This document shows positions 7,214-13,808 of a stretch of DNA of 19,517 bases, piece after piece. The stretch's first letter is position 1; each line of letters starts with the position of its first letter. A program made the position numbers and the translations under genes. A model generated the notes under the pieces. The model saw nothing but the letters and a program-made list of their open reading frames with translations. It had not been told where the DNA came from and did not search any database. The DNA lies in assembly GCA_937891245.1 (NCBI GenBank), contig CALAGB010000375.1, forward strand, positions 1-19,517, in the 5' to 3' direction. The stretch is from an uncultured Thermomicrobiales bacterium (GTDB taxonomy: Bacteria; Chloroflexota; Chloroflexia; Thermomicrobiales; Thermomicrobiaceae).

Positions 7214-7882
7214 ATGTATCTCCTTCTTGTCGAGGATGATCCCGGGGTCGCGCGAGTGGTTACTCGGGCGCTGGTCGACGATGGATACCGGGTCGATACG
7301 GTTTCGAACGGACCCGAAGCGTTGATGCGTGGCGTCACCGAGGCCTTCGATCTCATCCTGCTCGATATCCTTTTACCCGGCATGGACGGGTTGAGCGTTT
7401 GCCGGGCGCTCCGACAGCACCAGGTACGCACGCCGATTCTGATGCTGACGGCACGTGATGCGGTTCCTGATCGTGTGCGCGGGCTCGATGCCGGAGCGGA
7501 CGACTACCTCAGCAAGCCATTCTCGCTGGTGGAGCTACTCGCTCGCGTTCGGGCACTCCTGCGCAGATTTGGAAATGGCGAGACCAACGTCTTACAGGTC
7601 GGCGATTTGTTGCTCGACACGAGCAGTCATAGCGTCAGTCGCGCCGGCCAGTCGATCGAGTTGACCGGTCGCGAATTCGCGCTGCTGACGTTCCTGATGC
7701 GCCATCCGAATCAGGTGTTGACCAAGGAGCAGTTGATTAATCACGTTTGGGGCTATGACTCCGGCGTAACCGACAATGTCGTCGAGATGTATATCCATTA
7801 TCTGCGCGAAAAGCTGGATCGCGACTTCGCGCGTCCATTGATTCGGACCGTGCGTGGAGCCGGCTATCTGATTCGCGCCTGA
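7214..7882 (+). CDS. OmpR-family response regulator
   Basis: This 222-residue regulator has a receiver domain followed by a winged-helix DNA-binding domain. Receiver landmarks are Asp8-Asp9, phospho-acceptor Asp51 in LILLDILLPGMDG, Thr79 and Lys101 in YLSKPF. The effector domain (about 125-222) carries LTGREFALLTFLMRHPNQVL, TDNVVEMYIHYLREKLD and the terminal RTVRGAGYLI. The frame is open further upstream. The start at 7214 is chosen because the receiver fold begins at MYLLLVEDD, but no strong ribosome-binding site marks it, and ATG codons at 7187 and 7202 are alternatives. The partner kinase begins eight bases after its stop. It diverges from the haem-binding gene across ~245 bp, so it probably controls the electron-transfer cluster. 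That is an inference from position. Confidence 0.93.
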   Translation: MYLLLVEDDPGVARVVTRALVDDGYRVDTVSNGPEALMRGVTEAFDLILLDILLPGMDGLSVCRALRQHQVRTPILMLTARDAVPDRVRGLDAGADDYLSKPFSLVELLARVRALLRRFGNGETNVLQVGDLLLDTSSHSVSRAGQSIELTGREFALLTFLMRHPNQVLTKEQLINHVWGYDSGVTDNVVEMYIHYLREKLDRDFARPLIRTVRGAGYLIRA

Positions 7883-7890
7883 GGGGTGTC

Positions 7891-9207
7891 GTGTTCACAA
7901 GGACTCGCCGGCAGCTTCTTGCCTGGAATCTCCTGGTGCTGTCGTCGATCTTGGTCGTGGTCGGTGTGGCCGTCTACGTTTTGCTGGCCCGCAGTCTAAC
8001 CGCCGAGGTTGACCGGAACCTGATGAGCCACGATGTTGACCTTTCGCAGTCGCTCTATCGTCCGGCCGGATCTGGCGATTATGATGACTATCATGGCTAC
8101 CGCGGATCACTCTTCTACGTCGTCTTCAGTTCCGATGGAACGGTCGCGGCGAACCCGCAGCAGGTTGAACTGTCACGGATCCCGGCGACGCTGTCACGAA
8201 CCCCCGAACCACGTTTTGCGACGATCACCCTGGCTGGTGGCGCGACTCGCCTCTTCGCACGGCCAGATCGCGAACGCGGCGCGGCCGGAGCCGTCGTAAT
8301 CGTTGGACAGAGTCTGGTATCCGAACAACGCGCACTCAACCGCGCGGCTCTGGGGCTGTCACTGGGTGGCGTGTTCGGCGTTCTGCTCTCGTTGGCGGGT
8401 GCCTGGTTTCTTTCCGGCCGGGCGCTCGTGCCGATCGAAACCGCCTTCCGCCGGCAACAGGATTTCATTGCCGATGCGTCGCACGAGTTACGCACTCCGT
8501 TGACAGTGGTGAGTTCCGCGACCGAGCTGCTCGATCAACATCGTTCTGAACCGCTGAATGCCAACAATGAACTCTTTGATGACGTTCGGCAAGAGATCGG
8601 TCGCCTCCAGCGGCTGGTGGACGATCTGCTCACGCTCGCGCGCTCGGATCTCAAAGAACTGGTGCTTGCGGTCGCGCCGCTCGATCTTCTACCACTGGTT
8701 GCCGAAGTCGTTCAGCGCGTCATGCCCCTGGCTCGGGCTCGGCATGTCAACGTCACATTGACTCCGACCGGTTCTGCTCGTGCTCCGGTGTTGTTGGAAG
8801 CCGACCCCGATCGGTTGCAGCAGGTACTTCTCATCCTGATCGACAATGCACTCAAGCACACCCAGTCCGGTGGCTCAATTACGCTTCGCGTTGAGCACCA
8901 GGGAGGCGAAGCCCTGGTCGAGGTACGCGATACCGGCGAGGGGATTCCGGCTGAGCAGCTTTCGCGCGTCTTCGATCGCTTTTTTCGCGGCGATGCCGCC
9001 CGCACGCGTTCGAGTGCCGCCGGTGGTGCCGGACTTGGCCTATCGATCGCGAAATCGCTGGTCGAGGCGCACGGTGGACATCTAACGCTCAGTAGTCGCG
9101 TTGGCGAGGGGACGGTCGCGGTAGTGCGGTTGCCGGTGCGAGTGGAAAGCACCGGCTGGCTCGGTCAGATCACCGCGCGCCTGACTCACCGCTCCGGGCG
9201 AGTGTAG
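7891..9207 (+). CDS. Two-transmembrane sensor histidine kinase
   Basis: This 438-residue kinase starts at GTG, eight bases after the response regulator stop, with GAGGGG just upstream. Transmembrane helices lie at about 12-33 and 153-175. They enclose a ~120-residue extracytoplasmic sensor with a short acidic/Tyr patch (DYDDYHGYRG, about 63-72). A short HAMP-like linker leads to the dimerisation/phospho-acceptor helix with His198 in FIADASHELRTPL. The ATPase core follows: N box ILIDNALKHT, G1 VRDTGEGIP, F box FDRFFRGD and G2 GGAGLGLSIAK. All key residues are present, so the kinase should be active. It pairs with the upstream OmpR-type regulator. The signal sensed is not evident. A redox or envelope cue would fit the neighbouring haem and flavin proteins. 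Confidence 0.94.
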   Translation: MFTRTRRQLLAWNLLVLSSILVVVGVAVYVLLARSLTAEVDRNLMSHDVDLSQSLYRPAGSGDYDDYHGYRGSLFYVVFSSDGTVAANPQQVELSRIPATLSRTPEPRFATITLAGGATRLFARPDRERGAAGAVVIVGQSLVSEQRALNRAALGLSLGGVFGVLLSLAGAWFLSGRALVPIETAFRRQQDFIADASHELRTPLTVVSSATELLDQHRSEPLNANNELFDDVRQEIGRLQRLVDDLLTLARSDLKELVLAVAPLDLLPLVAEVVQRVMPLARARHVNVTLTPTGSARAPVLLEADPDRLQQVLLILIDNALKHTQSGGSITLRVEHQGGEALVEVRDTGEGIPAEQLSRVFDRFFRGDAARTRSSAAGGAGLGLSIAKSLVEAHGGHLTLSSRVGEGTVAVVRLPVRVESTGWLGQITARLTHRSGRV

Positions 9208-9220
9208 ATGCGGTGAGCCA

Positions 9221-9250
9221 CGAGCCGCGAGATGATCATCTCGCGGCTCG
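9221..9250. terminator. Bidirectional terminator: perfect 30-bp palindrome
   Basis: The half-site CGAGCCGCGAGATGA (9221-9235) is followed directly by its exact complement (9236-9250), with no spacer. As RNA it would form a ~13-bp stem closed by a GATC tetraloop. It lies between the convergent kinase and collagen-like genes, 13 bases after one stop and 18 bases after the other. Confidence 0.75.
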
Positions 9251-9267
9251 GCTTGGCTTTCCTACCG

Positions 9268-10299
9268 CTAGTCGTTGACCATTTCGATGATCAACGATGC
9301 GTTGACGGTGGGAGCGGTTGCTGGCAACGAGGTCGCGAGCAGCGAAGTATTGATGACGGTCAGCACGTCACCGGCACTGACGGTGATCATCGCTTCGCCG
9401 GACACATCAGCACCAACGAGGGTTGAAGCGTACTGTGTCCCAGCCACTGGTACACCGTTGAGCGAGAGCGCTATTGACGGCGCAGCTAGAAGCGGGGACC
9501 CAGCGAGCGTATAGCTCACCTTGTACGTTCCAGCTGTGCTGAAGATGACCTCACTAGAGGCAGGCAAATGGGAGATCCCCGACGAGATCGGGCCGTTCGT
9601 ATCAAACGCGACCGGGCCGCTCAAGGTGAGCAGTTGTGCCCCCGTGTTGTAGAGATAGGCATATTCTTGAATTCCGCCCGCAGGGCCGGTTGCACCGGTC
9701 GCTCCGGTTGGCCCCGAAGGCCCGCTCGGGCCCGCCGCGCCATTGACCCCGTCGGCCCCAGCCGGCCCGGTCGGGCCGGTCGGGCCAGATGGTCCCGCTG
9801 GACCGATCTGCCCTGCCGCGCCATCGGCTCCGGCTGGCCCGGTCGGCCCGGTTGCCCCTGTTTCGCCGATCGCTCCAGCGGGACCGGTGGGTCCGGTGGC
9901 TCCGGTTTCACCGACCAACCCAGAGGGCCCGGTCGGTCCGGTGGCGCCTTCAAGCCCTGTTGCGCCGGTCGCACCGATCGGGCCGGTGGCCCCGGTGGCA
10001 CCGGTTGGGCCGGTCATGCCATTTTCAGACCAGCTGACCGGGGATTCGAACTGATTGCAGTGTTCGCCGCGTGCTGTATCAATGAGCCGCAGGCTGCCCT
10101 TGTTGGGAAGCGGCATATTCCCCGACTGCACGCAGCCATGGAAGACGTTGGAATGATCCGGAATGCTGGCAAATGCATTCGTGGCCAGTGCCAGGATCAG
10201 AACGCTCGCGACCGCAGCGGCGCGGAATGCGCGTCGTCGCGCAAGTTGTGAGAATCTCGCTCTCCAGCGGCTGGACAACGCGGCTGGTCGGTTCTCCAT
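9268..10299 (-). CDS. Secreted collagen-like protein with BclA-type C-terminal domain (copy 2, Thr-rich triplets)
   Basis: This 343-residue secreted protein is a paralogue of the 1261-2175 gene. The start at 10299 is chosen for the AAAGGAGAAAGG site just upstream. The frame continues 37 codons further but that part aligns with nothing in the paralogue. Residues 1-44 are a basic head and signal sequence ending NAFA. Residues 45-93 hold the same head module ([29 protein letters not shown]). Residues 94-207 are 38 uninterrupted Gly-X-Y triplets dominated by GAT and GPT. The C-terminal ~135 residues form the BclA/C1q-like beta-sandwich ([29 protein letters not shown]). The many Thr in the Y position resemble the GPT-rich, O-glycosylated collagen of BclA. 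It is likely a trimeric surface fibre with a role not shown by context. It ends at a perfect palindromic terminator. Confidence 0.9.
   Translation of the reverse strand: MENRPAALSSRWRARFSQLARRRAFRAAAVASVLILALATNAFASIPDHSNVFHGCVQSGNMPLPNKGSLRLIDTARGEHCNQFESPVSWSENGMTGPTGATGATGPIGATGATGLEGATGPTGPSGLVGETGATGPTGPAGAIGETGATGPTGPAGADGAAGQIGPAGPSGPTGPTGPAGADGVNGAAGPSGPSGPTGATGATGPAGGIQEYAYLYNTGAQLLTLSGPVAFDTNGPISSGISHLPASSEVIFSTAGTYKVSYTLAGSPLLAAPSIALSLNGVPVAGTQYASTLVGADVSGEAMITVSAGDVLTVINTSLLATSLPATAPTVNASLIIEMVND
9679..10020 (-). repeat. Collagen Gly-X-Y repeat tract (38 triplets)
   Basis: This is the coding repeat of collagen-like copy 2. It has 38 consecutive Gly-X-Y triplets with no break, starting at residue 94 exactly as in copy 1. 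Gly-Ala-Thr and Gly-Pro-Thr dominate. Confidence 0.9.
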
Positions 10300-10654
10300 A
10301 AACCTTTCTCCTTTGGCGATTGATCGAACTGCATCGTACGGCGAGGGGTCGACGTTGACCGCGCCGGCATACGATGGGAACGTGTGGATATAAGGTTTGA
10401 TTTGTGCCAACCGACATTACAGGTACGCGGAATCGCCGGCCCCATTCGCGGCGTAGCCCGATGCTGGCTTTTCATCACTCCTCACAGATGAAAAGGCAAC
10501 ATATCCCGGCCTGGTTCGGGGTCGTACACTGTCGCGCCAGGAGGTAGAATCAACCCGATCCCCCCGCCCAGTCTAGCAACAGAGATCAGTTTGGTGAATA
10601 GTATTTCAGTATCGCGCGCTGGTGGACTTGCGATCGTACGACATATCCCGCGCT
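10300..10654. other. 355-bp intergenic region with a hairpin
   Basis: No supported gene lies here. A hairpin with a 9-bp stem (CTTTTCATC at 10468-10476, complement GATGAAAAG at 10487-10495) and a 10-base loop sits between the end of the decayed gene and the collagen-like gene downstream of it on the same strand. It may end the upstream transcript. TTATAT at 10388-10393 (minus strand) could be a -10 element for the collagen-like gene, but no good -35 was found. Confidence 0.4.
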
Positions 10655-11149
10655 TCACTGCCCCGACCGGATAATGCCGATCAGGTTACCCGTGGTTGCG
10701 TCGAAGACGAGGTATTCGGTATTGCCGGTGGTACCGACGTGTGGTGGGCCGAGCGCGGCAAACTCACCATGAAGGGTGGCGAGGCAGACCAGCGCGTCGT
10801 CCGGTCGGCCGATCGGTCTCGATACACGCCGATCGCGCGCTCATGAAGCGGACGGACGTGCTGCGCGGAATCTTGATCTCCCACATCTATGCGCCGTGAC
10901 GCTCAACGTAGTTGCGTGCGCCCTGCGCCGAGTAGGTTGATGGCGTCGCGTTACCGAGTCGCGGCCGGATAGCCCAAGATCCGGACGCATCGAGCGCGCC
11001 GAGGTTTTGCGGGAGCGGAGGACAGCGATCTCCGAGCACATCAGCCGGGAGAACGCTCTGGGAGACCACTGATTGCTGCAATACCAGCAAGGCGACCGAG
11101 AGGAGGAGTAGCACGACACAACCAGGCGTAACGGCCTGGCCCGGCGCAT
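10655..11149 (-). pseudogene. Decayed gene for a small secreted/anchored protein
   Basis: Conceptual joining of frames gives one plausible ~165-residue protein. It starts at ATG overlapping the CDF stop (TAATG) as MRRARPLRLVV. The frame then shifts near 11112-11120 into a hydrophobic signal/anchor, VVLLLLSVALLVLQQSVVSQ, and DRCPPLPQNLGALD. It meets an in-frame TAG at 10887-10889 after YVERHGA and continues as MWEIKIPRSTSVRFMSARSA. It shifts again around 10795-10815 into LVCLATLHGEFAALGPPHVG and TEYLVFDATTGNLIGIIRSGQ (split here), ending at 10655. The 'VFDATTG.L' ending is a common motif in secreted beta-rich proteins. Alternatively a GTG at 11114 starts the anchor segment without the first shift. 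No single frame gives a complete product. Sequencing errors are a possible but less likely cause of three lesions. The function is unknown. Confidence 0.55.
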
Positions 11150-12105
11150 TAACCTTCCTCAGGGTTGTAGCCACGTTCGGGACGGAGGTGGGTCGGGTCG
11201 GCGGGCTCGATGTGCACCGTGACGTCGGACGTCGTGCCGATGTCCGCCTCGATACGGGCGGCGACCGCACTGGAAATGTCGTGTGCCTCATCGACCGACA
11301 TGTTCGGATCAACCTGAATGTGCAGGTCGACCCAGATCATCCCCTCGCCACCACGTGTGCGGATATTGTGGATGCCGCGTACCCCGGCGATGGAGCGTGC
11401 CGCCTGTTCGATCTGCTCGGTGGAGGCAACCGCTTCATCGGAGAGCGAGAGTGCTGCCTCGCGCACGATCTGCCAGGCGCTCCAGGCGATCACGGCCGCG
11501 ACGACCAGCGCCAGCACGACATCGGCCCAGGTGAGGCCGAACTGCACCAAGATCAGCCCGCCGATCACCGAAAGTGTGACGAAGACGTCACTGCCGGTAT
11601 GCCGGGCATCGGCCAGCAGGATTGAACTGGAGAGCCGAGTCGCCGCGCGGCGTTCCCAGGTCGTGACGCCGATATTGACGGCCAGCGTGCTGAGCATCAC
11701 CACGAAACTGATCACGGTCACCTCGGGCGTGACATCATGGCGCAGACGCGCGATCGAACCCTGTACGATCTCAAAGAGCGCCAGCAGCATGAAGAGCGCG
11801 ATCGCCAGCGAGGTCAGCGTCTCGAAGCGACGATGGCCATATGGATGATTGGGGTCAGGTGGTCGTGCGGCCACGGCCAGGCCGACCAGGCCGACGACGT
11901 TCGAGACGCCATCGAGCAGCGAGTTAAGGCCGTCGGCCGTCATGCTCAGACTATTGGTGTACAACCCGTAGCCGAGCTTGGCGACGGCGACGACAACATT
12001 GAGAACCAGCACGCCGACGAGCACGCGCTGGATGCCGCGCGTCCGCTGCATTCGTGCATTGCCGGGACTGATCTGAGCGGATGGTCGTGCCTGTGCGTTC
12101 TGCAT
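11149..12105 (-). CDS. Cation diffusion facilitator (CDF) family metal transporter
   Basis: CDF proteins are proton-coupled exporters of divalent metals such as Zn, Co, Ni, Fe or Mn. This one has about 318 residues from the chosen ATG. An in-frame TTG eight codons upstream is possible, and neither has a clear ribosome-binding site. It shows six membrane segments (from about residue 27 to 215) and a C-terminal ferredoxin-like domain (about 220-305) with GGEGMIWVDLHIQVDP. HPYGHRRFE (about 87-95) is the usual loop motif. The transport-site motifs are NSLLD in TM2 (Asn61, Asp65) and HTGSD in TM5 (His169, Asp173), giving an N-D/H-D set rather than the H-D/H-D of zinc exporters or the D-D set of many Fe/Mn members. 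The TAA stop overlaps the ATG of the decayed downstream gene. Metal specificity cannot be stated. Confidence 0.93.
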   Translation of the reverse strand: MQNAQARPSAQISPGNARMQRTRGIQRVLVGVLVLNVVVAVAKLGYGLYTNSLSMTADGLNSLLDGVSNVVGLVGLAVAARPPDPNHPYGHRRFETLTSLAIALFMLLALFEIVQGSIARLRHDVTPEVTVISFVVMLSTLAVNIGVTTWERRAATRLSSSILLADARHTGSDVFVTLSVIGGLILVQFGLTWADVVLALVVAAVIAWSAWQIVREAALSLSDEAVASTEQIEQAARSIAGVRGIHNIRTRGGEGMIWVDLHIQVDPNMSVDEAHDISSAVAARIEADIGTTSDVTVHIEPADPTHLRPERGYNPEEG

Positions 12106-12291
12106 GTCGTTTCGCAACTGAGTGCGCAATGGCCGCTCACCGATCTGGTGAGTTCATTAACTGTAGTCCGCGTACCCGCACTTAGTCACGGGGAAATCGA
12201 ATGATTCGTCTTGACGAAACTCATTTACGGCAGGCATGGAAGAATAGTACGAACAGCGGATGAATGGTTGATGCCGGCCGGTGGAGGAAGT

Positions 12292-13197
12292 GTGTCTTTC
12301 GAGCGGCGCGTCAAGCGAGTGCGACGGATCTACGCGGTCGACGTCCTGTATCGTGCACTGTCGGATTTCAGCGAGCAGCGCGGCTCGATTTACGCGGCGG
12401 CGATCTCCTACTATGCGATCTTTTCGCTCGTTCCCATGCTCGTCTTCGTCGCCGCTGTCTTCGGCTTCGTTGCGCGGGGAACCGAGGTGCAGACGCGGGT
12501 AATCACTGCGATCCTCAGTCAGGTTCCACCGAGCGCCGGCTATCGCGACGATATCCAGAACGTCGTTTCGATCTCGGCTGCTCGGGTAGGACTACTCACC
12601 GTGTTGGGCTTCATCGGCACGATTTGGACGGCCAGCAATCTCTTCACCGTACTGCGCCGGGCGCTCAACCTCGCGTTCGACATTCCGAACGCGCGCCCGT
12701 TCATTGCCGGCCGGTTGGTCGACATGCTGAGCATCCTCGGCGTCGGACTACTGGTGCTGCTCTCGATTGGGGCGACCGCCGCGCTTGGTATCATCCGCGC
12801 CGTGTCGTCCGACATCTTCCATGGCTGGCTGGTCAACCTCGGCTGGGCGGTCGTCTTCTTTCTCCTGCCGTTCGTCCTCTCATTCGGCGTTTTCATGATA
12901 ATCTATCGGGTCGTACCGAACCGGCAGATCGATCGGCGCGATCGGACGATCGGTGCGCTGCTGGCCGCGCTCGGCTTTGAATTGGTGAAAATCGGCTTCG
13001 CGCTCTACGTCGCCAACTTCAGCAGCTACCAGCAGGTCTACGGCGCGATCGGCGGGATCGTCGCCTTCCTCGTTTTCGTGCATCTCGAATCGACGATCAT
13101 CATCGTCTCGGCCGAGATTGCCGGAGAACTCGCCAAAGACCGCGATCTCGCCGAGGCCGCCGCCCGCCGCCCACGCCAGATCTGGCCGGTCGTATAG
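12292..13197 (+). CDS. YihY/BrkB-family inner-membrane protein
   Basis: This 301-residue membrane protein has about six transmembrane segments and the family's usual length. Diagnostic segments are AAAISYYAIFSLVPML (about 35-50), IGTIWTASN (108-116), IIYRVVPNR (203-211) and the last helix pair YGAIGGIVAFLVFVHLES (about 250-267) followed by IIIVSAEIAGEL. The GTG at 12292 is chosen as start because GGAGGA lies five bases upstream. The frame is open back to a TTG at 12211, and an ATG at 12271 is another option, but these lack ribosome-binding sites and the extra residues are not membrane or family-like. Members were once called ribonuclease BN or virulence factor BrkB, both now doubted, and the molecular function is unsettled. 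It is divergent from the CDF gene. A metal or envelope link is only positional. Confidence 0.92.
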   Translation: MSFERRVKRVRRIYAVDVLYRALSDFSEQRGSIYAAAISYYAIFSLVPMLVFVAAVFGFVARGTEVQTRVITAILSQVPPSAGYRDDIQNVVSISAARVGLLTVLGFIGTIWTASNLFTVLRRALNLAFDIPNARPFIAGRLVDMLSILGVGLLVLLSIGATAALGIIRAVSSDIFHGWLVNLGWAVVFFLLPFVLSFGVFMIIYRVVPNRQIDRRDRTIGALLAALGFELVKIGFALYVANFSSYQQVYGAIGGIVAFLVFVHLESTIIIVSAEIAGELAKDRDLAEAAARRPRQIWPVV

Positions 13198-13258
13198 TCC
13201 GGCGGATCTCGCTACAGTTCGACGCACGGCACAGTCCCCAAGCCGCGATCGATTTGTG

Positions 13259-13287
13259 TTGACAGCCGGTGTCGCGTTGAGTACGAT
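13259..13287 (+). promoter_or_regulatory. Sigma-70-type promoter
   Basis: A perfect -35 TTGACA (13259-13264), a 17-base spacer and a -10 TACGAT (13282-13287, 4 of 6 consensus bases) predict transcription starting near 13294. It points toward the protease gene 515 bases downstream or toward an unrecognised short transcript. Confidence 0.5.
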
Positions 13288-13294
13288 CGTACTC
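13279..13294. promoter_or_regulatory. Perfect 16-bp palindrome over the -10 element, likely operator
   Basis: GAGTACGA is followed directly by its complement TCGTACTC. The palindrome covers the -10 hexamer and the predicted start site of the promoter at 13259-13287. This is the classic position for a repressor operator. Confidence 0.45.
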
Positions 13295-13808
13295 GTTTGT
13301 GACATAATGACAGCTTCGTGGAGGTTGCTTGCGCGGCAAAAGCCGTGCGGATGTTCGCGAATCGACCACGCGATGAGCATATCCTCCGTTTTTCTGAGGA
13401 CCGCTCAGCACGATACAATGCGACCGTGCATTTTGCATGGGCCGAAGCGCAGCGCGATGAAGAAGGCGCGACGGTCATACCGGGAGAGGAGGGGACGAGC
13501 CCGGGGGAGAATCTCGTCACCGTGCCGCACAATCGATAGATCTTTCGTAAAGACAGAGCAATCGCCGACGCACGTTCCGACAGATCGTAGTGTGATCCTG
13601 GGAACGGCTCAATGGAACGCCGGTGGGCGGGCCGTGTGAGTTGAACGCGAGCCGGCGACTTCGTGTATCGAAGTACCGCACCAGTTTGATGAATGTTCGT
13701 CGTTTCGCGGATCGATTTGGTCTCGCGACGCGTTGAGGTGATCCGCCCGGAGGCTCCGCGAGCCGCGCGGGAGAGCCGGCCGGAGCGTCAGAGAAAGGCA
13801 GACGAGGC

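Larger units (their letters stand above)
13198..13808. other. 611-bp region without a secure gene, upstream of the protease
   Basis: It contains a good promoter (13259-13287) with an overlapping palindrome. Past it, an open frame of 73 codons begins at GTG 13318 and ends at 13539. Its composition is weakly coding-like, but it has no Shine-Dalgarno site and no recognisable family, so it is not called as a gene. No tRNA, known riboswitch fold or repeat was recognised in the remaining part. Confidence 0.5.

Noticed and set aside
9743..10054. Pro/Val/Ala-rich plus-strand open frame ('GPVGPVAPV' pattern)
   Set aside because: It is the antisense reading of the collagen Gly-X-Y tract of copy 2.
13318..13539. 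73-codon frame downstream of the 13259 promoter
   Set aside because: It has some coding-like composition and good position but no Shine-Dalgarno site and no recognisable family, so it is kept only as a possibility.
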